64,000 nucleotides of DNA, taken from contig OZ017770.1 of the NCBI GenBank assembly GCA_963969345.1, positions 7,511,246-7,575,245 on the forward strand, read 5' to 3'. The DNA comes from Turbatrix aceti (Eukaryota > Nematoda > Chromadorea > Rhabditida > Panagrolaimidae). Position numbers and translations under genes: made by a program. This document shows, in pieces, positions 38,131-48,578 of this stretch. Numbering within the stretch: the stretch's first letter is position 1; each line of letters begins with the position of its first letter. The notes beneath the pieces are model-generated. The model searched no databases and was not told the DNA's origin. It saw only the letters and a list, made by a program, of their open reading frames with translations.

Positions 38131-40163
38131 GTTAACGCTATATCCGCATATATTTAGGAAGGCGATAAGACCATGAAGACTCCTTTGAGCAAAATGAGCG
38201 AGCTTTTACGAGTACACGCGTGGTTTAAAGACAGCTACCGGGGATGTAAGATGTGTCTTGCCGATGGCTGACCACTAGTCCTGCAATTGCCACTCTCTCG
38301 CTTTTTCTTTGGCCGATGCAGGACTAGCTAGCCTATGCTTATTATTGTGTCGCTCTAGTGTTGTGCGCCCGCAAAGCCGGCCGCGGCCGATGCGCCTCGG
38401 TGTAGATGGTTGGTCTGCCGAGTTTTGAACAAGACACCATTGCCAAAAAGCCGCATTCACGACTGCTTTTCCTGCGTCATCCCTGGTTGTGTGTCGTTGT
38501 TCTGTGTTCTCTTATGTTTCGTATGAATTTTGAAAACGACCAACCATTGCCATTACAGTGCTGTAATCTGTTTATTTGTATTTCAATCGATTAAAAGCTT
38601 TTAAACCTCGGTTATTTACTCACAAAAAGGTACATAAACTGTTTTTCTTTTTGTTTTTGTGATCCGTTTGCTCTCGTCTCCGCAACTCCAGCCGGGAGGG
38701 ACATCACATGGCACTCCACCATCCGTCACTGACTTTGACGAGTCCAAGAGTGTTTTGAGCTTTTGCTTTAATTTTTGATGATACGCACCTTAGAGGATAG
38801 GGTCAGATGACGTTGCATGCAAGCACCCCAGTGAATGCTTAGTTATTTATTGATGATAGCTACAATGCAGTCTCGTTCCCTCTCCATTAAAGCATCGTTG
38901 GCTATTTGTGTTGCCGCATTTTCGTTCTGCTTTTCCTTTTTCTTCGGTCCACACGTTATCAAATGATTTCCTTGCTCTTCGAAGCAGCTTGTTTTGACGA
39001 ACACATGATAAAAGCTCAATTCGCATCCGTCTTTTTGTTGTGGGCATTTTTTAGAGCTGCGAAATCGTTGGGCGTAACGGATCACTTTCCAAAGGTCGAT
39101 ACAAGAGCGTTTCATTTAATGCCTGCAATGAAACCAGAGCACAGTGACGTTAGCCGTGAAATTTTTTGACTGGCAAAAGTCATCTCTCTTGCACTTCTTC
39201 AAGCCTTTGTATCTATCACATTTTTTTCAGTTCGAAGCTTTCGCAGTTCTGCAGGACATTTTAGCTATAATTAGATTCAAAATATAAACATGCTGTGTAC
39301 TTTTTAAAAAATACATATGCTTTGAAGCCTGTGAGTACTTTTGTCCCGCGTACAAAAGTTATAGGTCAGTGACCAGCGTGATCTGATCACTTGGGGTACA
39401 CAGGTCTTCCTGTGCACAGGAGGGCGACTAAAAGTCACGCTATGGTATTTGGCATGTTTACTCTCTGAGAAATTCTAAGCTTCTTTTAAAACTGCTTGTT
39501 TATTAACAATAGTGTTGGACGGTCGTCGTCAGCAAATAGACATGTCTTCCGCTTTTTGTTGCGTGAGCGGCGGTGGCGGGGCCGCATAGGGGGGTTTTAA
39601 TTATAAACAGCGGCAATCTCTTTTTTTATCAAAAATTGCCCCGTAAACACAACATTTTCAATACGGTCCAAGTTTTGGCAATCCAGTCTTTTTTTTCATT
39701 CAAGTCACAAGTGATACAGTGTAGGGAAGTTGCCAGCTGCGGTTCATGCTTAGGAAAGGCACGGGGGCATTTGTTCATTTTCAGTCTCTTTTGTTGCTCT
39801 GCATCAATAGCATTATTAGTTACGAAAGATCAGCCTTTGCTTCGAAAGGGCGAGCGACACCACCACTCCATGTTCTCCGCATCTTTTGCTTTTTGAGTGC
39901 TCAAACTGAAATAAACAATATTTATTTTGTTGCCGTAGACTTTGCTTTTTCCGCTAGCGGGCACGAACGAACGAATCATTTATTTGAAACGTGAAAAACA
40001 ATTAAGCAAATTTCAAGCAATTACTTTTATGTACTCTGCTTTTCAAATTTTTTTTGATAGCTTTAATGGACGGTTTTTCTTTCCGTTGCGCGGTTGCGAT
40101 GTGTTTCCGTAATGGTTTATCGACCATTTTCAGTACTTGTGTCTTACAAAATCAAAAACTACT
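38131..40163. other. 2 kb region upstream of NDRG, no gene seen
   Basis: No open frame with a recognisable domain was found. An acceptor-like TTTTCAG ends at 40133, about 30 bases before the NDRG start codon, so the NDRG 5' UTR reaches at least into the last bases of this stretch. Confidence 0.5.
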
Positions 40164-41383
40164 ATGTCTGAGGACAAGGACATCACCGTCATCCCGGTTA
40201 AAGGCAAGCTTGCAACGTACAACGTCTACGTTCAGGGCAACCTCGAAGACCGCCATGGCAAGACCGTCATTCTTACCGTTCACGATCTTGGAACGAATCG
40301 TGAGTTACCCCGGTATTACCGTAACTGGTAGTTACGATCTATTTTCAGACAAATCATTCATTCGATTTGTCAACCATCCTTCGATGGCCGACGTCAAGCA
40401 GAAGGCTATCTTCCTGCACGTCTGTGTTCCCGGCCAGGAAGACAACGCTCCCGACTTTGTGGGAGAATTCCCGACTCTTGCGCAGATCGGCGAAGACCTC
40501 GTAACCGTCCTCGATCAACTGGACGTCCGCACGATCATTGCCTTCGGCGAAGGAGCCGGTGCCAATATCATCTGTCGCTTTGCTCTCGCCTGGCCCAATC
40601 GCATCATGGGTATTGTTCTGGTGCACTGCACCTCTACCACCGCCGGCATCATTGAGTACTGCAAGGACAAGCTTATCAATATCCGCCTGGAAAACGGTAT
40701 CATGAATCAGGGCGCGTGGGACTACCTTGCTCTGCACAAATTTGGCAGCAGCGAACCCAAACAGCGTGAAGCCTACGTCGAAGAGCTTAAGTCGACACTC
40801 AATCCTAAGAATTTGAGCAAGTATTTGTTCAGCTTCAGCAAGCGAACTGATTTCTCCACCGTCATCGGTGCCAAGCTTGATAAGTAAGTTTGCAACAAAA
40901 CAAACTCTGCATGCACCGGATTTTTTTTCTCTTTGCAGCATTGATGTTCTGCTGGTCACCGGCGCTCGTGCACCGCATCTTCACACGGTTTACACTACGC
41001 ACAAGTCGATGAATAAGAAGAAGACCACTCTGCTGGTCGTCGACAACGTCAGTGACGTCATGGACGAAGCTGTGAGTTTGCAACTCTTTTGCCTAAACTG
41101 TTTTTGGCGAAACTAAAATAAATAAATAACCCGGCACTATTTACAGCCCGATAACTTGGCTCGTTCGCTCATTCTCCTCTGCAAGGGCTGCGGTGTGCTT
41201 TCGGGTGTTGCCATTCCCGGAATGGAGCGTCAGCGAACACTCAGCAGGTTTGTCTTTTTTTTCACGGCCTTCAATGTGAGTAAGAAAAGTACTAACTCAC
41301 ACATTTTTAGCTCCATGGAGGAAGCCGACCGTCCACGACGCTTTTCGATTACCCAGGGACAGCAGCAGCCCGTGGCGCAGTAG
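40164..41383 (+). CDS. NDRG: NDRG-family protein
   Basis: Alpha/beta-hydrolase-fold protein without the hydrolase catalytic triad; the family is linked to stress responses, growth control and trafficking. Five exons join in phase (40164-40299, 40349-40883, 40939-41071, 41147-41247, 41311-41383), giving 325 residues. The fold is marked by ILTVHDLGTNHKSF near residue 37 and by the former nucleophile elbow AFGEGAGANIICRFAL, which reads GxGAG instead of GxSxG, as in all NDRG proteins. The helical cap is WDYLALHKFGSSEPKQ. The tail RQRTLSSSMEEADRPRR matches the kinase-target repeats (RSRTLS) phosphorylated by SGK1 and GSK3 in mammals, here reduced to one copy. The start was set by the first Met after a TTTTCAG acceptor at 40133. 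Confidence 0.9.
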
Positions 41384-42655
41384 CCGACAGCTTTATACGT
41401 CAAACTCATCATGCTTGACTTACGAGATTGCGTGAAATCACTCTTACATCCAACACAGCTCTGTATTCTTAACAATTATCATTAACTGTAGCAAAAGCAA
41501 GCGAAACATGGACCAGCCCGAACTTGAATTTAAAAGGGGTTTTTTTTCGATGCCGTTCACGCTGTCCGTTTTCTTGATTCACAAAAAAACTTCACTAAAG
41601 CGCCATTTTCATGAAAAAAAATACAAAAATATGCGAATGTAGATGCCCTCTTTGTCTAAATTGTCTGTAAACTCATTCCATCCTCGAAACAAATTGTTGT
41701 GATAACAACACACCTCTGCGCCGATCGTTATTTTAGGATTTTCTTTTTAGTGCTATTGTCTTATTATGTTATTGAATCAATGGATTGATTAATTGTCTTA
41801 CATGTGTGTAACAGCGTTCATAAAGACGAGTTACAATCGAGTAAATTGTTGTTTACACTTCTACCTTGAAACGGGTAGATTAGTCAAGTGATCAGAAGAA
41901 GGAAGGGATTTGAACTGAAAGCAATCGAAAAAAATGTACATAGAAACAAATAATTTTATTGCGAATTATGCGAGGTGAATCAGCAAATCCTTTGGTGTCT
42001 CTAAGCCAAGTATGCTGTGCGTCGTAATCATTTTTTTTAGAAGCGTACGAACAACGCTTTATCTGCGCGCACTTCCCTACGGCTGTCATAACCCAAAACC
42101 GGATCGGAGGAAAGAGAAACTGAGGAAATTGGTTATACCTCAAGAACGAGAACACAGGACCCCCCCCCCCCTTTGACGACGACGACAACGATGACGAGGG
42201 GATGCTTCTCCGCCCTGTGCGATTCGTTGTCCTACTGCTCAAGATTCAAGACGACGGACTCACTTGAGCTGATTCATTCCTGCGGTCATGAAGCACACGG
42301 TGCTTGGACACTTATTCGATGCACCCCCTGTCGCTTGCTTGGTGAGCTTGCAGTCCTCATCCCGACTGCGCAGGTGTATGTCTGGAAACCAACTGGCTTT
42401 ACCCCAACTGGAAATATCTCCCCTCATTTCTTCTGGTAGCGTTTTCTACCATTGCGGGCATCATTTGTCGTTTCGTGTTTTTTTGTTCCTTTTGTACCCT
42501 AAATTTTCGTCGGGATCGTGTCAATCATGTTATATTAGAACACGCATTTGTCATTTCCATTCTTATTTTTGACACCTTTCGACGTTCTAATTAGATAAAT
42601 ATATACATGAAGATATTGTTCACAATTCCTCATTTCAGGCTAAACCTTTTGCATT
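41384..42655. other. Intergenic, no gene seen
   Basis: About 1.27 kb between NDRG and the CX-like gene, both on the plus strand. It holds the NDRG 3' UTR, a 12-base C run at 42160-42171 and, near its right end, a TTTCAG acceptor at 42638 that probably starts the next gene's mRNA body. No coding exon was recognised. Confidence 0.5.
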
Positions 42656-43545
42656 ATGGCTGCTGAGCCCAACGCTCCGTGGTCTCGTTGGGATGCGCCA
42701 GGTAAACTTGATACCCTTCTTGATCCCTTTTTCTAATGCTAAAATGTGTTTCCAGGCTTTCAGTACATTTCCTCTAATACACAACCTCCCATGACTCAAT
42801 ATGATACGGGCTATGTCGCGACATCCTTTGGCAACGTGACGACCGAAGAACAGCTTGGTCAGTTGCGGTTATTGAAGAATGGTCATCATTGGGACTCGCA
42901 AATCAACAGTGAGTTTTGTTGATTTAGTTGGACATTATTCATCAAATTTATGATTTTTAGGGCATGATCCAGCCTACCTCGATTGCGTCTATCGTACAGT
43001 TGACGGCACGGACGTCATTCTTCAGTGCTACAAATATTTTGGTTGTTGTAAGAGAAAGTGCTGCAATGGTGAAGATTGGTAAGAAACCATTGAACCCTCT
43101 TAATTGTCGAAGCAACGAGTTATTGCTGATTTATGTCCCGTCAAGCTCTCTCTTTTTCATCTTACTTTTGTTTTTTTCTCTTCTTCAGAAGGAAAAACAT
43201 TCCAAAAAGCCCTTTGTAAATGTTGTTTACTAATTATGTATGCGTTATACATATTAGCTGCAACACTAAACCATTTTCAGGCATGACAAAAAAGGCTGGG
43301 CAATTGCGCTACTGGTCATCTTTGCGGCCTTTGTTGTCATCGCAGGTGCCATCTGGTTTATCCTCTGGCTGGTAAACCGAGCTAACGACAAACGACGTCG
43401 ACGAGAAATGACCGAGTACGCAGAAGGCCAGGAAGGCATGAGCTCCGCCGTATCACAGGTCAACATAAACGCCTCATCCTATAACACAGCGCCCCCATAT
43501 GGATCCTACTATCCACCCTACAATTCAAAACCTTTCGACTACTGA
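42656..43545 (+). CDS. Small Cys-rich single-pass membrane protein (CX-module-like)
   Basis: Four exons join in phase (42656-42701, 42756-42908, 42961-43078, 43281-43545), giving 193 residues. The first 70 residues are hydrophilic with no signal peptide at the first Met. A cysteine block follows: DPAYLDCVYRTVDGTDVILQ, then CYKYFGCCKRKCCNGEDW, with six closely spaced cysteines. After it come a transmembrane helix (IALLVIFAAFVVIAGAIWFI) and a basic, then Tyr/Pro-rich cytoplasmic tail (PPYGSYYPPYNSKPFDY, with two PPY words). The six-Cys arrangement next to a membrane helix is like the CX module of unknown function found in nematode proteins. That assignment is from memory and tentative. A TTTCAG acceptor lies 17 bases before the ATG. 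Confidence 0.65.
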
Positions 43546-44008
43546 TAACTAAATTCGACGCCTTAACGCTTAAAAAATGGACCTGTAAATAACGATGCAA
43601 AAAATGAAAAAGGGCAAAAATTTTGTATGTGTGATTTTCGTTGTTTTGTGTCATAAATGCTGTTCTTGAAAAAAAATAAAAAAAATAATTATGACAAATA
43701 TTACGAGTAAAACAGATTTGCTCTGTTTTATCTTCGTCCTTGTGCATAAAAGACGGCAGTGGTGGAAAGAGTTATTTTCTGTCTTCCCTCAACTGAAATG
43801 TACGCACCGACTTTCATAGCGTACATTTTCCCTTCATCGCCGACGTGCGTCCTCAGCATCCATCTATATTTTGTTAGAATTTTTTGTTGGTTTCTGTTCT
43901 GCTTAGTACGTGACTTTTCGGGATTGCCGTTGCTTTTGAGTATTGTATAGCCTGATTTCAGTGGGATAGGTGAATTGTAACAAGCTTCTATCAATCGGGT
44001 TTCCAATC
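43546..44008. other. Short intergenic region between CX-like gene and sirtuin
   Basis: 463 bp between two plus-strand genes. It contains AATAAA at about 43675-43680 for the upstream gene and a GATTTCAG acceptor near 43960 for the downstream one. There is no coding content. Confidence 0.5.
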
Positions 44009-45567
44009 ATGTCTTTGGAAAAAAATTTTAAGAAACTGGTGAAGGAAAAAATGGTTGAGTTTATTTTTTGTCTTTCACGCTCTTGACCAGTTAATGGTTT
44101 TTTGCAGAATGACAATGATCTGATGAGAAAGGTTACGGATCTGACAATTGCGTTGAAGCATTCTGAATGTGCAGTCGTGTATACTGGAGCCGGTATCAGT
44201 ACTGTTAGTTTTCGCAATTTTAAATTTAAATCGTGGCAAAGCCTACTCGAATTTTTTTGAATTTTAGAATGCCAGCATTCCCGATTACAGAGGCAAAAAC
44301 GGCGTTTACACTGCAACTAAAAAAGGGGCAAAGCATCCGGGGTAAGCTGCATTGTCTTTTTTTTTAGTAATCAATTTATTCGCGTTCTTCAGTTGCCCGG
44401 ATTTGACTGAGGTGAATCCTACGTACGCACACTGCGTACTCCGAGACATGCTTTACGACGGTGTGATCAAACACATTGTTTCCCAGAATTGCGATGGCTT
44501 GCACCTGCGTACAGGAATTCCTCAAGATCTCATCTCAGAGATACATGGCAACAGCTACGTTGAATGGTGTCAGACGTGTCCCAAGCAATACGTTCGAAAT
44601 GAAGAAATCACTCATAAGGGTGACAAAAGGTAGGTTGCAAAAAAAAAGTGTACAGCGATCTTGAGTAGGCGAGTTTAGCACACACATGACTGGTTCAACG
44701 TGCAGCGAATGCAATGACTCACTTTACGATACGATTATTTATTGCAATGAAACCCGCTATTTTCGTTATCCCCAAAATTGGGAACGCATAACCAATCTTC
44801 TGGACGACGTCGATCTCATTATTGTTCTTGGCTCTTCTTGTCGGGTTCTGGCTGCTTACGACACACTTTTTCCTCCTTCAGCAAAGGTTTTTCAAGTTTT
44901 CAACCAACTCACTTTCTCATATACATATTTTTAGATTATTCTTATCAATGTCGGCGGTACTTCACTGGACGCTGATGCTGATCTCAAAATAAGCGAGGAC
45001 TGTGACGTCGTGCTCTATCTTGCTGCTACCAAACTGGGTCTCTCTCGCGTGGCGGATTACTGCCGGAAATGCGATCCCGTAATCAACGCAGATAAGAATC
45101 CCAGCATAACTGAGTGGTCGGTTTGTATGTGCCAGAGGCGTACGTCACGAAATTTTGCCGATGAGTGCTGCAAACAGTCGGCGAGTCGTTTGGACTATAA
45201 CAAACTACCCGGCTGGATGACAGTCGTACCTCCAGCATCGCCCAAGAGAAGCTATAAGAAGCGTAAAGCTCAAACGCCGGTGAAAAACGACGTTACTCCG
45301 AAAAAGGCTATGCAATCTCAAGATGCTGTTTGTGATGCTATTCACAAAACCGACAACGATCTTTCTTCTACGTTGCTACCCAAGCCCGATTTAGTGCAGT
45401 CCTCTGAGTCGCCGACTCAAGAACATCATCCAGTTGTAACAGAAGCACCTGTTACAAGTGCTGAAGACTTTGAAAACAGTGTCCCCGAGCAAAAGGCCAA
45501 ACCCATTTGTTCCGAAACTTCTCATAATACGAGTTTGGTGACGGAAAAGGCCGAACCAAACAATTGA
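44009..45567 (+). CDS. SIRT7: SIRT7-type sirtuin (class IV NAD-dependent deacylase)
   Basis: NAD-dependent protein deacylase, by family a nuclear or nucleolar chromatin regulator. Six exons join in phase (44009-44053, 44108-44203, 44268-44341, 44393-44629, 44679-44886, 44935-45567), giving 430 residues. The NAD-binding loop is VVYTGAGIST (residues 38-47), followed by ASIPDYRGKNGVY, SQNCDGLHLRTGIP and the catalytic His123 in SEIHGNSYVEW. Zinc ligands are Cys131/Cys134 and Cys159/Cys162, with LGSSCRV as the Rossmann GSS loop. DYRGxxGVY and CDGLHLRxG place it with SIRT7 rather than SIRT6. The HFGE loop that lines the acyl-lysine tunnel in family members is replaced by YCNE (172-175). The C-terminal 200 residues are basic, then acidic, and disordered, with a PKRSYKKRK nuclear-localisation-like motif. 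AATAAA is at 45607-45612. Confidence 0.88.
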
Positions 45568-45882
45568 AAAGTATTTTGCATTTTATTGAAAATTGTTTTG
45601 TATTACAATAAATAATATTATTTAATGATAGACATGCAATCACTATACATATATAAGGCAACGACGGACTCCATCCCTTAATCTACATAAGGCTAACTTG
45701 GATATACATATAAGCATCTTTGGTCGTCACAGCAGTATTCAATCAATACTTGCCTTTAAACACAACGAGCCAAAATACCGTAATCCAAACTCAAGGATGC
45801 AAAAGTTCGATCAAACTTTCAGAGTGAAGTTAAGTTCAAATACATAGTATATCTAGATACATATATATTACAAATATATTTT

Positions 45883-46523
45883 TCAAATACAACTAATTAT
45901 ATTCACAAATGAAAGCCAGCGCAAAAATGGTACCCAAAATTTGTCTCGGCTAACTTGCAAAGTAGGTATCGGTTTTTGGACGTTAATCCTCGCTTCCAGG
46001 TTGTGGAATTCGTCACGTAGCTCATCAAGTTTTTTGGTCTCGCAGGATGCCTTCGTAATCAGTTCGTTCAATTCAGTCAATTGTCGCGTAATCTTTTCAT
46101 AATCTGCCGTGTATAGACCTGTGTCGCCGTGCACAGTCTCACCAACCTTGTTTATGAGCGCCGTGCTCATTTCTCTCATCTTTACAAGCGTAGCGCTGTT
46201 CTCTTCACGCAGTCCGTCGCGTTTGCCGCGCAATACACAGCATCACCAACAATCATTTCCTGTCGTTCATCGTCTTTGCCTGTATTGCAAAGCACGGCAT
46301 CGTAATCCATCCTCGTGAGCGTAGTCACGGCATCCGTTTTCTCGATAGCTTTCGCAAATCGGCAAGTGAGGGTCTCCTTGTTAACCTCCTTCTCTTCGTT
46401 GAACTCAGTCTTCTTTTCAATTTCTACCGCCTGTCGGTCCTTAAGGATCTCCATGTCCTCCTTCATATCCTTGAGCTCGGTTTCCAAATTGTTAATAGAC
46501 AGCAAAGTGCTCTTTTCAAACAT
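45883..46523 (-). pseudogene. Possible coiled-coil protein gene, frame broken once
   Basis: Reading from the Met at 46523, a heptad-rich stretch (LETELKDMKEDMEILKDRQ and following) runs to a stop at 46182. A second frame, overlapping by about 50 bases and shifted by one, carries on in the same style (ADYEKITRQLTELNELITK, LDELRDEFHNLEARIN) to 45883. Two readings are possible. Either a single-base frameshift has broken a roughly 200-residue gene, or a 41-base intron (GTATTG...ACAG) joins the frames in phase. The candidate intron is GC-rich and lacks a pyrimidine tract, unlike others here, so I favour a damaged gene. No family was recognised. It borders a repeat-rich block, which also fits a decaying copy. 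Confidence 0.4.
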
Positions 46524-46595
46524 CGCGAGAAAAATCACACAGTAGCTAATAGATCATGGGAAAATATGAAGAGGCAGGGCGCCTCTAGAGCCGGT

Positions 46596-46648
46596 GTGGC
46601 ACCAGTGATGTGGCTCCCGGGTCGTGGCACCAGTGATGTAGCTCCCGG
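46596..46648. repeat. Tandem direct repeat, 25 bp, two copies
   Basis: Two copies of a unit beginning GTGGCACCAGTGATG and ending GCTCCCGG, starting at 46596 and 46624, 28 bp apart, differing at one base. Confidence 0.85.
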
Positions 46649-46891
46649 TTCCTCTAAGGCTCCCTACTTAACTCCTCGATGCAAAATACCAACAAATCAC
46701 AATATCACAATGCAACAATCAAATTTATTCAATCAAAATCACACAATTTACAACGTAGCAACCAGGGGACTGGGTGAGTGGTTAGTGAGACCCCGTGTCT
46801 TAAAATATGCTAATGGGGGGCGTTGCTTGATCCGGGTATCTTTGCGGAGAGAAGGGCAAGGAAGGACAAAGTGTTGACCGCGTCCGCGGGC

Positions 46892-46916
46892 GCAAGTCGT
46901 TTGTTTTACGACTTGC
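46892..46916. repeat. Perfect hairpin, 9-bp stem
   Basis: GCAAGTCGT and ACGACTTGC are separated by seven bases. It is in GC-rich surroundings and not followed by a T run, so it does not look like a terminator. Confidence 0.8.
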
Positions 46917-47467
46917 TGGCTCACGGAGCTGGCCCCTCGCGCCAAAGGTCGGAGCAGGGGTTCGAGCACCTTATTGTCTTTCCTTTTTGCCTTATGCCGC
47001 GGATGCAACAAAAATCAAACACCGGCGTGAGTTAGTCGTCAGCTCTGCGTCTGCAGACGCGTCTGGCGGGCGATTTCTGATTGCCGACGCGTGCGTCCGG
47101 CTTCCTTAGTGACGATCAAAAACTAAAAAAAAAATGAATATCGCGTTCATTGTCAGAGGGGACAAATCCACTCCTGCTCCCGGATATGAAGGTATAAGGA
47201 ACGTTCCATCGGAACGGTCATCATAGGGGCTTTTCACCATACAGAATACTTATCATAGGAACGTTCACCATATCGGGTTGTTCTCCAAACGAATCGTTTA
47301 TCATACTATATGTACTATCTGTTATCTTCTCGGCACGATTCCCCGTCACCAAACTCGTATTTGAATAACTATTTATTTACATCACGTAAAATAACAATGA
47401 GTGTGTTATGGTTGGGTCCCCAAGTTCTTGACTCTGATTAGGCACACACTTCAACAACAGTTTATTT

Positions 47468-47547
47468 AGCGCTTTTACAACTAGCCTAATGGATTACCAG
47501 CTACCGAATTCCGGTAGCCGGGAGGCATGGTTGTAAAAGTAGGCGCT
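47468..47547. repeat. 80-nt nested inverted repeat / hairpin
   Basis: The outer arms AGCGC-TTTTACAAC and GTTGTAAAA-GTAG-GCGCT pair with a four-base bulge. A middle GCCT/AGGC pair follows, and the centre is a perfect palindrome, GCTACCG-AATTC-CGGTAGC (47500-47518). The whole could fold into one long hairpin. No function can be assigned from the sequence. Confidence 0.7.
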
Positions 47548-47955
47548 GATTGTTGGTCGGCCTGAAGTTCTGATGTTTGATCAGTCAAAGTGCGATCACA
47601 CCAGTATCTATCTATAATATATTATTCTCTACATAAGATTACATATTTCTTGTACAAGTATCTGTTTATGACGTTGTTCTGACGATAATGGTGGGCGGAA
47701 AAGCAATAACCTTCCGTGTTGCTACTGGAAAGATGACGGCTTGTTTTCTTGTCGAAGGCGTAAATCATCCCTGGGAACACGCTGTTGTCTGAATTGTATT
47801 TGTCGCACGCCCTTGTTGGCTATTTGCGGTAGCAGCTATCCAGTGGGTTCGAAAACTGGTCACGTCGCCATACAGGAAAACCGATGACGTTGTTTCACTC
47901 TCCGCTTGATCGGAGTCTTTGACGAGAATCATTCACATATATTTATACATAGCCA

Positions 47956-47963
<8 letters not shown>

Positions 47964-47995
<32 letters not shown>
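47964..47995. repeat. (TA)n microsatellite
   Basis: About sixteen uninterrupted TA dinucleotides. Confidence 0.9.
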
Positions 47996-47996
<1 letters not shown>

Positions 47997-48578
47997 CCAA
48001 CAATAATATAAAATAACTAACAATAAACAAACAGCGAAGTTTTCTCTTGAAACAGACGATGTGAAAAAGGGGGAAAATCTATTTGTACTAACGTACCAAT
48101 GGCTTTATCACCGATAAGAGGTGCTCCGCGCGCGCTCATGGGCCAAGTTATCAGTTTATTAGCGGCTTTTTACAATCAATTTAGTGGCGCTAATCAAATT
48201 TCGATATAGCTAGCGATAGAACACATGACGCCAATCGTTGGTTCACCAGCGATTTCGACACAACACACTCTAATCTATTTGTTGATATCTTGAGTATTTT
48301 TAAGCCAAACATATTTCCGTGAAACAATACATCAGAGTTCAGTTCAAAAAGTCGGTAAATTGATAAAGTTCAAGTCCTCCGACAACTCAAACAGTTGACT
48401 GATATGTGTTCCAGCTCCATAATTCAAACACGTATCACATTCGCTGCTGACCCCACTCTAAGTCATGAAACGAGAGAGATTTTAAACATTTAAGCTTCAT
48501 TAATATGCCGTTTACCAACAACAAACAACACAGCATAACCGTCATCATAAAGTCACATCATACGACCCGTTATTCCTT

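Larger units (their letters stand above)
46524..48578. other. Repeat- and hairpin-rich intergenic block
   Basis: About 2 kb whose base composition and word content differ from neighbouring intergenic DNA: GC-rich up to about 47120, then mixed. It contains a 25-bp direct repeat, several inverted repeats and a TA microsatellite (listed separately). A tRNA-like A box (GGGTGAGTGGTTAG, about 46775-46788) and a B-box-like GGTTCGAGCACC at about 46958-46969 sit too far apart for a tRNA gene but could be remains of a SINE. No coding region was seen. Confidence 0.5.

Noticed and set aside
46892..46916. Rho-independent terminator
   Set aside because: Hairpin without a following T run and in a eukaryotic context.
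46770..46970. Second tRNA gene (A-box and B-box-like words)
   Set aside because: Boxes are nearly 190 bp apart and no cloverleaf can be drawn; kept only as a possible SINE remnant.
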